Made by a program: the position numbers and the translations under genes
From: Chaetomium olivaceum
Taxonomy: Eukaryota > Ascomycota > Sordariomycetes > Sordariales > Chaetomiaceae
NCBI GenBank assembly: GCA_039881045.1
Contig: JAYWVB010000018.1
Coordinates: 186,001-250,000, forward strand
Length of the DNA: 64,000 nt
Direction of reading: 5' to 3'
Notes under the pieces: model-generated
Databases searched by the model: none
Told to the model about the DNA's origin: nothing
The model's input: only the letters and a program-made list of their open reading frames with translations
Part shown: one piece after another, positions 29,177 to 41,811 of the stretch
How positions within the stretch are numbered: position 1 is the first letter of the stretch
Layout: every line of letters begins with the position of its first letter

Positions 29177-31668
29177 CTATCCCAAAGCAAGTAGCATCCG
29201 CACCGTGTTGGCAGCCTCCCAAGCATCGGCCCGAATCTCAGCAATATTGACCCGGTATGCGATCCCGCCACGACGCTTGATCTGCATAACAAGCTTCTTT
29301 TTTTCGGACTCGGGTGGCGAGTTACTGGCGAGGAGTATGAATTCACACTCGCCGCCTTCGCTTGCTTCATCCTCTGACACGGGCATACAAGGGGATGTCT
29401 CTCCTACAACGTTCCCATCCATGGCCGTGATTATCCGATGGTACCTTTGGTAGGTATCCTCGAGTGGTGTATTAGTAGCAAACGCGGGTGTCGCGTCAAC
29501 GGGCTGCGAGACGACAAAGCGAGCTAGGTCCGTCCAGCAGAAGAGTAACTGGTCGTCCGGCGTGTTGACGAGGTCTATGCCGGGGTAATGCTGCCGAACA
29601 TGTTCGAGAGTCACCACAAGCGGGCTCTGCGAAACAGCGAGAGCGGCCGGCTGCCTCATATAGGCACGCGCTTTCGTGGTGTCCATTGCAACCCGCGAAA
29701 CCTGGACTAGGCGGAGAGGGGACTGTCGAAGGACATAACATATAATCTCCGGATCGAGCCTGTTTGATGTGTCGTTAACCTCGAGACCATTCCATAGTGT
29801 AATTCCAGGTAAACCACCCACCCTAGTTCCAAATGTCGATCCTCGATGCGGAGACTAATCCCTCCTTTCCAGCCAATCCATGACCAGCTCGGGAACGGAA
29901 CCTTGCGTTGGAGCGTCGTCATCTTCAGCGTAGAGAGGCATGTCCGTCTCCTCAGGCCTTGCCGATCCGGTTCCCAGCACAAGCCGAGTCCGAACCTGGT
30001 GGCGGGAATGCCCCAGAGAAAATGCACGCCCTCCTTTTCATGTACTTGCTGCAAGATAGCAGAAAAGGCATCAAACGCGTCCCCCTCGACTGTAAGCTTC
30101 CGTCTACTATAATTCAAGACCAGCAGTCGGAACCTATACCAAAGCTGATCACTCTCGTTGTCAAACGTAAACCAGTTCCGGAAAGACGAGTTGAGGAAAT
30201 ACTCGGACTCATGGAGCGAGAACCAGTGGAGCTGGGCCAGAGGAGACTCGCAGCGTGTCTCCTCGGCCCAGTGCGACTTGTTGCACGACCAGAAAACTTG
30301 CTCGTTCATGACTATAAGAACGCGTCGGCTGAGGGCTCGTTCCTGCAGGGTCCAACCTCTCGATGACCAGATAGTACGTTCCGCAACATGTTCAAATGGC
30401 CTTGATCTCGGGGCTAGGGTCGAGAGTAGAGATACGGCTCGTTCTAATGCCCCTCGCGGGACAAGCACTTCGTTTTGCACCGCTGTCCTCGGGGCAGATA
30501 CCCCAGGTAGGCCGGCCTCCGAGTCCGCTCCGGCCGCGGCGACAATGGTGAAGAGCGAATTGGCGTACACCTGGCCCATACGGCCTATTTGCGCGGCCTT
30601 GTCTTCATCACTGTTTTGGATGATGCAGAGCGCGTCGACCCAGAGATAGCGGACGCCGAGGGCGCCGGCCAAGGTTAAGGCATCTTCGACCGTTCTCGAG
30701 AGTCTTCCCGCTAAAGCCCCGGGAGTATGTAGGTCGGCGTAATTCGACGTCTGTAGAGTCGTTTTATGCTTCCCACCCCAGACGTAACTCAACGCAACAT
30801 ATTTCAGTTGCGAGAGATGCACATCATGTAGATCCCGTATGGCCCCCTCCTTGATATCAATGAGGCGGAAAATATAGGTGGATCTGCGTCGTCTATTAGC
30901 GGTACTGCGTCCAGTCGGCGTTGCATTTTCTTACATCATGCCACGGGCAGTCTGAGCTGACTCCGAATCGTTATTTGCGACGCTGCAGGTGTCTCCATGG
31001 TTTGTGAGACAATCATGGAGCCACATCGCGGGGAGTTTTGGATCGAGATTCGGGGGCCTCTTTCTCCCCCCGTAAAGAATTCGATCCGGTTGGTCGGGCA
31101 CCGACCATCTGTCCGCAGCCATATCTTCCTTTTGATATGACTGAAAACAGCCACTCAGTGTCTGCCAGCTGGCGATGGCGCCCTCCAAGTGGCCGGGCTG
31201 CACCACCTCTCCCGCGTCAAGCGGTCGAAACTGCAAAGAAAGCCGCCGCAAAAAGTAAAAATCGAATTGCGCATTTGTTTTCGACTTCCATGTCACACCC
31301 TCCGGGGCAAACAACCGCCCGGAGGGACCGATTGTGGCGATGCACAGCGGATCCGGCAAACCAGCCGCGCGTAGGATGTTTAGGACATGTGGCTGCTGTT
31401 TATGGATTTCCACAACTGCGCGGCAAAAAGGACAGCTGGCTGCAGATTCTTCGATTCGACTGTGCAAGCCGAGGCTTCGTCGAACCTCGGTTGCGTCGGA
31501 TGTCTCACTCTTGTAGGGATATTGGTCCTTTGGTTCCTGGCCGGCGTTGAGCAACCGGAGATCGCCCATGGTAGGGTATCGGAGCATCTCAAAGTCGATC
31601 TCAACGCAATACTCACACAAGCTAGGGCTAGGACTAGATGCCGTCCCGCCCGTCAATCTGGAGCTCAT
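29177..31668 (-). CDS. HET-domain protein with apparent frameshift
   Basis: Transcription runs from ATG 31668 (MSSRLTGGTAS). An N-terminal region has the CEYC and CPFC cysteine pairs common in HET proteins. A 40-odd bp intron near 30890 joins ARGMI to RRRSTYIFRLIDIKEG. The HET block is complete: YVALSYVWGG, TVEDALTLAGALGVRYLWVDALCIIQ, IGRMGQVYANSLFTIVAA and the downstream RGWTLQERALSRRVL and FPSWSWIGW. Near 29811-29830 the frame shifts (HLELG to GGLPGITLWNGLEVND) and continues to a stop at 29177. HET proteins trigger vegetative incompatibility cell death in filamentous fungi. About 0.8 kb of spacer and pogo B separate it from the NLR. Confidence 0.85.
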
Positions 31669-31971
31669 GGCGCCGGGTGAGCTTGATTCTTTGACTGGTT
31701 GGGTAGCCTGGGGGATCTGTTGGGGCAAAGACGTAAAAGCTCAGGAGCAAAGGGAGGAACACAAATCCTACCCTGCAAGTTGGCGTTCAACACACTTACT
31801 TAACCTTGCATAGCATGAGCTATAATGCCTCCGCACACGTGACCAAGCCCCTCCCCCCTCCCAGTCAAACAAATCAGCGCTTAGTTTCGACTTGGTTTAG
31901 TTGAATATATTTGCATCAGCCACTACTAGCCACGTTATGTAGCCAGCCAAAGCGCCACTCGTTCCGGACCG

Positions 31972-32319
31972 GTGGCCACGGCGCTGGCCGCGGGACTGGC
32001 CGCCCTCAAGATCCACGTCGTGCGCATGGCCGCCGTCCGCGCCGACGAGCTTGCCAAGCAGCATGACAACGAGCCCAACTTTATTAAGCTAGCCTCGCTG
32101 AATCACATGAAGCGGACGGCGAAGATGCGCAGGATGTTTGATAGCATGAAGCCGAATAAGAAGGGTGAGTTGTCTGTACATGTATGGGGGTATTTTAGGG
32201 ATCAGGGTTATCTCCTAGAAGCGGCGGGCGAAGCGCAGGATGATGTTAGGGCTGAGGCGGAGCGGTGGAAGATCGTCACTGAGCTGGCGTCGCGGTTTTG
32301 TCGTGCATGGGGACTTTAG
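31972..32319 (+). CDS. hypothetical short protein, uncertain
   Basis: A frame of 115 codons begins with GTG, or with ATG 32026 (MAAVRADELAKQHDNEP). It is alanine- and basic-rich, with no membrane segment or known motif. It could be the remnant of a longer gene. I do not recognise it. Confidence 0.3.
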   Translation: MATALAAGLAALKIHVVRMAAVRADELAKQHDNEPNFIKLASLNHMKRTAKMRRMFDSMKPNKKGELSVHVWGYFRDQGYLLEAAGEAQDDVRAEAERWKIVTELASRFCRAWGL

Positions 32320-32839
32320 GAGGTGCAATCTTGTGTAACGTAGCATGGGCAAACCGGCGCACAATGTTGTCGTTCGGACTTGGGTAAGGTACCCAAGGCA
32401 ATCAAGTAGCGTGCTGTAAATGAGTATCCGTCTTTGCTGTTTCTGCATCACTCACTGGCTCGCCGGGTCATGCCACATTGCCCTGAGTCACCCCCGGCCC
32501 ATGCATAGGTGAGCGAGAGCTATGGGCAGCAGAGCGCGCTCCGCAGAGGTTGCCTCTAAATATGTTTGTGTGCAAGCATGTACCCATAGTTCAATAGTCT
32601 GAGATGTTGGTGTCAAGGAGTGGCGGATAACCTAAGAGAGAAGAGTCGAAACGGCAACCTGAGCGCCGCAGAAGCGCCTGTACTCTCCATGAACCAGGAG
32701 GATCTCCGTACGCCTCACTGTGTCCAACATTTGAAGATGCAAACAAAACTCTTAGTATTAAATCCCAGTCCCACCGCCCTCCCAACGAGTAGAAACCTCC
32801 CTACCCAATACTCAAGGTCGCCATCCAAAGCCAAAACCC
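32320..32839. other. 3' spacer, no gene seen
   Basis: Between the short frame and the 3' end of the second BTB gene. Nothing recognised. Confidence 0.35.
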
Positions 32840-33706
32840 TCAGTCCAACCTCTCAACCAACAAGCCAACAAGAGAAGCGCCCAGTTCTGCGTGCGCCCCG
32901 AGCAACATCTGGAAACCTTTATTCTTCCACATTATTTCCGCATTGCAGGCGACGTAGCGCAAAATCAAGGATTTCAGTACGTCCGGCGTGGGGTCGCCAT
33001 TATAACAAAACCGCAACAACGCAACCACATCCTCCACCCTCTCCTCCTTATCGGACCCCTTGTCACCTTTGAGATCAAGCGCAATCAGCGTCTTCCCCAA
33101 GCTATACAGCGATAAGCCCATCAGCCGCGAGATGCAGTAGCAATCCGCAAACACACACAGCCGGGCGTAGCGGATCAAGATGTCCGCCACATCGTCGCCC
33201 AGCGAGATGGTGATCGTTTCAGAGGGCGGGGTGTACCCCTGCGGGCGCGCCTCGTCCACGGCCGTGGTGAAGGTCTCCCAGGGATCGGGCCGCCGGCGCC
33301 GCGCCGCCACCTTGTACCGCGCAGGTCGCGCGTCGTAGCTGGCGGCCCAACCATAATCGTTGACGAATTCCTTGGTACACTCCTCTACGCCCTCCTTGCG
33401 GTTTGTGCCCTTGAGAGAGTTGGCCGTGGTGGTTGTCCCGGCGACTTCAAAAGCGCCGGTGTAGGCGTATTGGACGAAGGCGATGAAAGTGTCTTCGTCG
33501 ACATCTTGCAGCTCGGCGTGCCCGTCGCGGGCTTCGGTGAAGTTGGTGTTGTTGACGAAGGCGTTGAGGGCGGGGGACTGGGTCTCGACGACGGCGGAGT
33601 GCATCGTGAACTCGCGTCCCCGTGGCCCGATAGAGAAGCGGTATGGCTTGGAGGATGCGATTCTGTTGGTTTTGTGAGCCTCACGTGCTTGCTTTAGGAT
33701 CGACAT
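32840..33706 (-). CDS. BTB/POZ-domain protein
   Basis: A single uninterrupted frame of 288 codons from ATG 33706. The BTB fold occupies about residues 18-90 (KPYRFSIGPRGREFTMHSAVVETQSPAL; LQDVDEDTFIAFVQYAYTGAF). A basic linker is followed by a helical C-terminal half (DILIRYARLCVFADCYCISRLMGLSLYSLGKTL; VVALLRFCYNGD). Order and spacing match the BTB gene at 16754, so they are diverged paralogues. Partner and role are unknown. Confidence 0.85.
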   Translation of the reverse strand: MSILKQAREAHKTNRIASSKPYRFSIGPRGREFTMHSAVVETQSPALNAFVNNTNFTEARDGHAELQDVDEDTFIAFVQYAYTGAFEVAGTTTTANSLKGTNRKEGVEECTKEFVNDYGWAASYDARPARYKVAARRRRPDPWETFTTAVDEARPQGYTPPSETITISLGDDVADILIRYARLCVFADCYCISRLMGLSLYSLGKTLIALDLKGDKGSDKEERVEDVVALLRFCYNGDPTPDVLKSLILRYVACNAEIMWKNKGFQMLLGAHAELGASLVGLLVERLD

Positions 33707-35274
33707 GGAAAATGATAGGAGCTTACTTTTCCCACGGGATAGGTTCCATGTTGCCGGTTGGAGGATACTATATCCCTGTGCAAACGGAAGAGTCTTTAGA
33801 ATGCGATTTGAAGCTTGAACTGTTGCAAATGACGTTCAGACTTTGAATTATTCACATGATGAGGGGAGGAGGGGAAGCTCGAGTATTAAAGCAGCTGACA
33901 AACGAGCGGGAGGTTAGGTCACCAATCGGGTGCCGTGCATGAGAGCCCAACCAAACTTTGCACGGCTTAAGGGCCGTGAATGATGGTCTTGAATTCGGTT
34001 TCAGCTGTGTTTGCTGCGGGGGACGGCCATCGCGGCGAATAAAAATTGAAGCTGCGACAAACTCGGACTAATCTGAGTCAAAACAACCACGCTCTTGTAT
34101 CTTTCTGGTCATATCCATGTCCCTGAACCACCACTATTTGGAAATGGTTTGAAGCGTGCATAAGACTCGGCGACTTCTTATCGTTCAATGCGCCTGCCTT
34201 AACACTGAGTTAAGTTCTGTCTCGTCGCCGCCGCCTTCCGTGACATGCTACACTGTCGAGCTTCGATACCCACGGCGTGTTCTAGTGCTTCCATGGTTAC
34301 GTAAAGGTTGAATTTTGGTTTGCAGTAGTGTACATGGCATACGGATGGACCATGTACATACTTAGAACATGGTGGTCGAGTCGGAGAATTTGACTACCTA
34401 GAATGCAGGGTGTCAAATCCAATCCATGACAACTGCTCAGACTCTCCCAACTTCTTATTCGTGACCCGAAGCAAGTTACTCCGAGGACAAAAGGGGCATC
34501 CACTTCCACGTGGAAAAGGACCTGACCCCTGTAATGGAGGTGATACCGAGCCTGACAGGCCTGAGTCCCAAGGATTTCTCAACTTGTTCCCGAGGGGGAT
34601 TCAATGACGTCATATTGCATTTCTCTTGTACAGCAGGCTTGTTTCCAGTAACCAAAGCCCTCTTGTGTTGATTCGCGGAAATGCTGGAAACTCGTGACAT
34701 GTTAATAGTTCATTAACTGTATCATACACAAGTGTTTTCAAGAGCTTCAGGGTTAAAGCTCAGAGTCGTTGCCGTCAGGCAATATGTACCAAGACGGCAC
34801 TTTAGTTCACGGCCGTGCCTTGTAACAAATAATCGCCGGGCCTTGGTCACCTTAGGTTTCTGGGAAATTGCAGTCCGATTGACGTGCATGAAGCAGGATT
34901 GTGTGTGATTCGGCAAGAGACCGCAGATCTTGGATCTCACCTCGAAGCCCAGTCACCCCGCCAGCCAAGTACAATTACATCACTCTGCTCGGCAGGTTTC
35001 CAAGCGGAAGTAACGCTACACCCACAAGTATAAACCAGAAGCCGAGGCCGAGCCCGAAAATGACCCATCAATCTCCACGACATTGTTCAGGGCTCCACGG
35101 GTCGGAGCAAGACCTGAGCTACCTTCACTCCAACTGTCCCTCGGCTCAAGCTCCGTTCCAATTGTTAGGTGAAGAAGGCCACCAGTAAACTTGAACGACA
35201 ACAAGACGCAACCACAAACAAACCATCCACCAAACTAAGCCACCAGGGCCACCACAACCAGCAGCCCAACACCC
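33707..35274. other. 1.6 kb intergenic, no gene seen
   Basis: Moderately AT-rich with stop codons in all frames. It contains the promoters of the BTB gene (left) and of the membrane protein (right). Confidence 0.4.
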
Positions 35275-35840
35275 ATGGCGCCTTTACCTCATCTCCCGCC
35301 CGGTCCCTCCGCCCACGTCATCCTCCAGACCCTCGCCACAGCTTTCCACCCAACCCGCACGCTCCACCCGCGGCAATCCCAAACCAACCCCGACGGCAGC
35401 ACCGTCACCATCATCACCGGCACCAACACCGCCCAGCCAAACGACAACAACGACCCCGACGACGCGAGCACCCTCTCCGGCGGTGCCATCGCCGGCATCG
35501 TGATCGGCTCCATCGCCGGCTTCCTCCTCTTGCTCTGGATCATCCGCTCCTGCACCAACCTCGGCGCGCCTCCCGGGGGTGAGGCCGTGCCGGGGCGGCC
35601 GTGGTATGGCGGGGTGAGGGATGAGTACCCCCCCAGACATACCACCGGTAGTGGGAGGAGCAGGAGCCGGGGCCGGAGTCGGAGCGGCAGCCGGCATAGT
35701 CACAGGCATTCGCATTATTTCATTCTCGTCACCACCATCATCGGCGCGGGAGTGGGGGTGCGGTATATGAGGTGCAGGAGGTGCCGCCGGTTGTGGTGAG
35801 GGAGGGGAGGCGGAGTCGCAGTAGGGGGTATTATGAGTAG
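35275..35840 (+). CDS. single-span membrane protein with Arg/Ser-rich tail
   Basis: The N-terminal half is polar and proline-rich. One transmembrane helix (GGAIAGIVIGSIAGFLLLLWII, about residues 69-90) is followed by a basic cytoplasmic-type tail rich in Arg-Ser (GRSRSRGRSRSGSRHSHRHS). The frame in use stops at 35799. One base over, the tail continues with conserved-looking text (RRGSGGAVYEVQEVPPVVVREGRR) to a TAG at 35840, so an indel near 35690-35725 is likely. Proteins of this shape (single TM, RS tail) are common and uncharacterised in Sordariomycetes. A sensor role is only a guess. Confidence 0.6.
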
Positions 35841-36234
35841 GGGGGAACGCCGGTTGCGAGGAGTCGGAATCAGGGGGGGTGGTCATTAAAGGGGCTTGGG
35901 GGAGAGGATGGCGGCCGGGCGGTGGTTGACGGTTGATACATATGTAGAATGTATGTGGGCTCGGGAGTGGAGTGTTGGACATGAATAGAGGGTTATGCTG
36001 ATGCCGTAATAAAGATTTGGTTCTGCTGCTGTCTATTTCTAAACGGCGTCCAAGTACTGACCGCAGGTTTTAATCTACAAATTAAACTAACCCACCCAGC
36101 CATCTCAATCGGTGGATCTCCAACACTACCTACCAAAAGATTCCCTATCTAACCAACGAGCAAACCAGTCCCACTCGTCCAGCTCACGCACCAGACTTTT
36201 GCTGCTCCGCGACAAAGACAACTAATACGGCAGC

Positions 36235-37379
36235 CTAGGCCGCCGTGGCCGAGACGACACCCACAGTCTCCTTAAGCATAAAAGCCGCTGTCATGGCAAA
36301 CACGAAAGTGAAACTCGCAGCCACAGCAGACGCCCGCCCCCTGTCCAGCTGCGGAACGAAGATAATGATCGCCATCGGTGCAACCAAGAACATACTCACG
36401 GCTAAACCGGCTCCAAACCGGCGCATAAACCCCAAGATTCTTGCATCATTCGTGGTTATAGGCCTTCGAAAGGGCGCGGTCTCTTGTTGAGAAAGATCCT
36501 TTTCCGGTTTTCCAACCCAGCGAAGGTACTCCAAGTCTGAGCGAGCACTAAACAATGGACGCCCCTGACCAGTGCCGTATGTTGACGCATTGGCATCAGT
36601 CGTTGGCTCCGATTCTATGATCGACTTGAGATGTTCCTCCAACAACGCGAAGCCGAGCGTTGAAGCGCTACTAACACGGAAAGGATCGCTGCCGTTTCGT
36701 TTAAGAGTTTGCCTGGCCATGCATTCATAGTCTTGGAGAGCCGCGACTGGTTGAATATATCAGTTTAACGTATGCTCACATCATCATCAGCAGCATCCGC
36801 CGAAACCATACCATATTGCCTCATTGTGCTGTTCTGATAGTCGGCATCCGGCCCCAGCCACGCCGGGTCCTGATCCGTCTCTGGGCGGTAACGATGCTCT
36901 AGCGCTTCTCGCACGAGCTTGCTTTGTAGACGCCGGATGGTTAAGGTTTGCAACGCCGTGAGGTCGACGCGGAAGGCCCGCACCTTGGCAGGATTGCACC
37001 ACTTCTCTACAACCTTAAACTGAAACAGCTCCCTATTCCGCCCGTGGAAGTCGGTATGTTTGGCGAGCAGGGGGGCCTCGAATTCAAAGCGTCTTTTCCC
37101 GAAACCGATGGAGTATAATTCCAAGCAGCCAGGCGGGCCGGAGTTGGCCGGAGTCGGCTTGTTGCCATCGTCCCCGGTGGTGGCAGGTTTGTAGGATTGG
37201 GCGTTGAATCCGCGGCGTCCAGCGGCCCCCATGCCTCGCCCGACAAAGAGTGGGTTGACCCATTCGCCTGTATTAGGGTCGAGAACGAGGGGCGGGCCTT
37301 CTTCCAGGTCCGGTACCCTAAGTCGCGAGATAGGCAACTCCCAGTCCGGGGGCGCAGGATATCCATGGTCCGGGTCCAT
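36235..37379 (-). CDS. DUF6594 membrane protein
   Basis: Exon 1 (36812-37379) and exon 2 (36235-36746) join in phase (RQY-VAALQDYE) across a 65-bp intron with a GTATGG donor. The start at 37379 (MDPDHGYPAPPDWEL) is the first ATG in frame. A soluble helical N-terminal part (VDLTALQTLTIRRLQSKLVREAL) is followed by three C-terminal hydrophobic helices (GAGLAVSMFLVAPMAIIIFV; ASAVAASFTFVFAMTAAFML). This is the signature layout of DUF6594 proteins in Pezizomycotina. Function unknown. Confidence 0.75.
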
Positions 37380-39270
37380 TAATGACTTAACTGAACGAGA
37401 GTGATGGTGCTGAACATTGTTTGACAATGCCGAAACCTTGCCTACACCAGTTGTTTTAAAAGTTCTCGGACAAACCTCACGCTTCTCGAACCATGTTACA
37501 CAGTTACTGCCGAGGCCTCCTCAGTGTTTCACCCTCAGCCATATTTTGGATCGGTGCATAAGGGCGCAGACAACAATATGCACCATTCTGCAGTTGTGCT
37601 TGGTTCGTCACACCCCCGAGGCCTGCCTCGACGACGACAAGCCACATGTTCCAGCAGCGACCCCGCCACATCTGCTGAAGGGCACAGCCTAATGTCACCC
37701 ATTAGGCCTTAATTTAGCCCAGGTACCGTTCCGCAACCCCCTCATCTTGCTACCGCTCGGCGAACGTCCTTTGGCAGCTCCCCAATACCACCGCCGTGCA
37801 GGGCTTGGAACGATGTGTTGCTGCACGAGCGACTGCCCAGACGTGGCTTTGATGCTCATGCATTGGGCCATCGCAGACCGTGCGCCCTGCGTGTCCTGTT
37901 TGTTTATTCCCAGCACGATAACAGCATGATCCAAACATCGGCCCGTCTTGGCCCCTCGCGCTACTCGGCCCGTTCGGAGAACGCGGTCGTGGGAGCGATG
38001 AACTACGGTAAGAATCCAACTTCCTAGAGAGTATTTGCCTCATAGTGGCTGAAAGTATAATTGCTCATTGACACGCGTTAAATACCGTTTTAAAAGATGT
38101 TAGACACACGCAAGCGGCAAAGCGACGTCACTCCTGCTCACTGGGCATTTCTGTTAGAGGCACGGACCGGCAACTCCTCGCAGCACGAAGTTGAAATGCT
38201 CCATTCTGAATCTGAGTCTGCCTTGGTTTATACCTACCTGCCAAGAAACAACGAAAGAGTTTCCTACCTCCACTCGCGTAGTAACAACATCCGCGAAAAC
38301 CATGCACTTGATTCCAGACGCCCCAGACACCCCTACTCTCGTCTTCCCTCTGTTCCCCGCCCACTTTCCGCCATTCTTGAGGTTATGTAACTGCCTGGTC
38401 GGTCCTGTGAAAAGCCCATCTCAATGGTGGCTAGGCGACGGAGTAGGCACGCGAGGAGTCGGGGTTCAAGGTCGTTGCGGGCCGGACAAAGGGCCCATCT
38501 TGTGTTCGGTGACAGCAGCGGTCGAAAACAACGGCGAATCGAGACGCGGGACGACTTCCTCAGCGGATAGGCGTGTGGAAGGCTCCCAAACCACCATATC
38601 AAGAATCAACCAAACGCTCAAGTTTCTCACGCTGACTGCGAGAGCCTTGGGGCATTCTGAAAACGCGGTCCGATAATGCTTTGCTAGGATTCCCATGAAA
38701 CGAACAAGGGGCAATTCCAAGTGTGCAAGGTTTGAAACCTGAAACAAAGCACTCGAAACATATCATTTTTTGAACTTAGCGCTTTTTAAGTTTGGTCTGG
38801 TGGTAGTCGTTTGAGTTACCACCACCAGAAGTGCACAACACAGCAATGATGAAACAGGGCCGGACGGGTAGCCGCCACCCATTACTACAAGCTCGGCGAC
38901 CTTGCGGGCGCATGCATGATGCCTGAGGGCAATATTACGTGCAATGATGATTGCTGATAACTACTGGCACTCGTATGTACTTACATAAGATACGGTATGT
39001 ACATGTACCCCGCGTGATAGATACCGTTTTGGGTCAAATAAGCTCGCTGCCTTGTTCCTCGGTGAGTCAAACCAGAGCCACAAGAAGGGGCAGGTCATCA
39101 ACACGTGCCTATCTCCTGTATTAAGTTTTCAGAAACAACCCCACGATCGGATCCAGACTTAACCGGCACACAACGCATAGCTGCACGCATTCTCTGCATT
39201 CTCTCATTGTCGCGCAACAACAATAACTGAGATAACCAATTTTACGTCTTCTAGGAATCCCAGAAGCACA
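37380..39270. other. 1.9 kb intergenic, no gene seen
   Basis: Divergent promoter region between the DUF6594 and F-box-like genes. Frames of up to 160 codons (38191-38676) show no domain or coding bias. No repeat found. Confidence 0.4.
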
Positions 39271-40752
39271 ATGAATCATGGCAACATCTCGCTACTCTGT
39301 CTGCTTTATGGGCGCCTGCGCGGACGCAAAACGCAGCCTGAAACCGAGGATGCACCGTCAGTAGCACCCCCCGCGACGCCCGCTTCCGTTTCTATCAAAT
39401 TGGAAACACTACCAGCCGAACTGCGACATCTCATCCTCGAATCGATTGAAGACCTTCAGGACCTCAAAGGGCTAGTGCTCGCATCACCCGTATACCACGA
39501 GCAGTACCTCCACAGTCGCAGATGGTTTCTCCGCCGCATACTCCAAACTACCCTTAGCGACGGCAACGTCCTCGCCGACGCATACGCCACCCACGCGTCG
39601 GGCATGCTGCACAAGAACGGGCCCGAACCTTACACTGACCTTGCCACATTTCGCCTATTCATGACCCAGTATGCAGCCCATCGGTCTGTACCCCCCGGCC
39701 AACTGTGGGCCCAAATCACCGCGACAGAAGACGACGTTGTCGAGATGGCAGCATTCTACCTCGGGGTGGTGCGCCCTTTGCTAGAGCCATGTGCAGCCAT
39801 ATTCCTCGGCCATCTCGACTCATCCATCCCTGTCGGCCGCCTTTCACAGACGGAGCGCACGCGCCTCCTCCGCGCGCTGTACCGCTTTCAGACCTACTGC
39901 TACCTGTTCGGTATGGGCCCCAGCGGGGATACCAAGTCGTTCGACGCCCCCGACATAGACCGATTGATGGGCTTTTTCTGCCGGTTCCCCCCGTGGGAAA
40001 TCGAGGAGATCTATTGCATCTATCTGCTTATCCGGGACAAGTACAGGGCCATTTTCCACACCATTAAGTCTGACGTCGCCAAAGACCATCCGCGATCCCA
40101 AGAATCCGTCACACCGTCGGCACCCGTGGGGTCATTCGACCTCGGCTGCCCTTGTAAGATAGATTTTCTTGTCCGTGGGAGCCTCATAATACTAACACAT
40201 CCCGTCCTCTTTGCTCCCCAACAACCTCTTGCTTTCCTTGCTATCATGATACCTCCCTCCCTGCTTTATTCCCTCCATATTAAAAGATGAAGCAGACCAG
40301 CGCCGCGACCTCCGCGAAGGCACCGCCTCCCGCGGCCTGCAGCCCTTCCTCCAAGTCCTCCAAGCGGCCGACCACGAAACGCTCGTTACCACAATGCAGC
40401 AACACATGATCCGCTACACCAGCTTCATCGAAGACTGCATGACATGGGCTGTGCAGGGGCGGCGGCGCGATCAGTACCCGTCCGACGAGGACCACGCGCG
40501 CAGACCCGGCGCGACCGCATACTATTTCTCGGCGACCGCGATCCGCATGCGCCGCCGCTGGCGTGGGTCATGATGTGGCGCGGGCAGTACCGTAATGAGT
40601 TTGGCAGGGCGGTGAACGGGCGGTTCAAGCAGTGGGGGTTCGTGTTTTGGGACTGTAAGCGTCTGAATGCGAGCGGGTGCAAGGAGAGGCTGGCGCGCGA
40701 GCTGCCGAATTCGTATATACGCCGGCCGATGCGCTGGGGCGGGTTGATTTAA
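39271..40752 (+). CDS. F-box-like protein with apparent frameshift
   Basis: Exon 1 (39271-40153) begins MNHGNISLL. It carries an F-box-like motif (LETLPAELRHLILESIEDLQDLKGLVLASPVYH, about residues 45-78) and a long helical region. Intron 40154-40286 (133 bp, GTAAGA donor) joins in phase to exon 2. There the frame YEADQRRDLREGTASRGLQ must change by one base near 40495-40520 to reach RILFLGDRDPHAPPLAWVMMWRGQY and the stop at 40752. The family resembles fungal F-box/heterokaryon-associated proteins. Target unknown. Confidence 0.7.
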
Positions 40753-41804
40753 GTGTGATTCGATCGGGACATGGATGAGGGAGCCTACCTCAGGTACCTG
40801 GGTAGGCATTGTTGTCTCGTTGTGGTAACATTTATTGTACATCCGTATCGGGGATTCTACCAGCTGTTAACACCTATGGCACCACCACGGCATGGGATGG
40901 AACATACCGAACATGAAGTTGCGATGGCCAACAGAAGTCACAGCACATGATCAACACTGCAACACCTGGAACGTAAAGTTAGTAGTGAAGGAGAAATATT
41001 GGTTTCTATCAGTTGTATCAGAGTTTAGCTTAATTACTTCAAATTTTTAAGGATTAAGCTACAAAACATAAAGAAAAACGAGAAATGTATGCTCAGAAAT
41101 TGCACGGTTCCATACTCGAGACTAGTACCTTATTATTGCTCTTCTATCAGAGTTCACTCAAGAACGCCTTCCCCTATAGGTTGTGACAGATTGTCACAAC
41201 CCACAAATTTCAAGATGGATAACTGATATCTTCTTCTTCCGAGACAAGATAACAAAGGCAATACGAGCCGCCCCGAGTCTCGAACAGTGCCGAGGATATC
41301 TACTTATCAACATCATGTACACACACGGCGAAGTAGTCGATAAGAAGCGGGGAGCTGACTGTCAGCAGAAACGGCACCGAATTCAGCTCCCTTGGCGCTG
41401 CCCCTCTCTCACCGGAGCCGTCTTATTTCTGCTGAGACTAGCGCGGTAAAAGTCGCCGGTTCTGCAGAAGCTGCATGCAAGCGGCAGGTCGACGGCAGAG
41501 TTATCCTCAAGAGCCGCTGACTAAGATGATTGATTCCTTTGCACTCCTTTTAAATAGGATGGATTACTACGTCAATGTTGGTTTCACATTATTATTGCTT
41601 GTTTTGAAGAGCATGCAAAATTGGGCCAGGCAACTCTCTTGAAAAAACTCAAGACAGCCTGCTCAACGACCGGCGGTGGGAATGCAATCGGCTTTTACCC
41701 CTCCATCTTGAGAAACATCTTAAGCAGCAACTCTCACACAAGGGTTAGGGTCTGCTACAAACCTCCAGTGTCAGCAACTCACAGTGATGGTCCGGGCCCA
41801 CATC
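40753..41804. other. intergenic upstream of trpE, no gene seen
   Basis: About 1 kb, AT-rich around 41000-41150. No gene recognised. Confidence 0.4.
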
Positions 41805-41811
41805 TGAGTCA
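41805..41811 (+). promoter_or_regulatory. CPC1/Gcn4-type site upstream of trpE
   Basis: TGAGTCA, a perfect half-palindromic Gcn4/CPC1 consensus (TGASTCA), lies 226 bp before the trpE ATG. Amino-acid genes in filamentous fungi are under cross-pathway control through this site (established). Its use here is inference. Confidence 0.55.
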
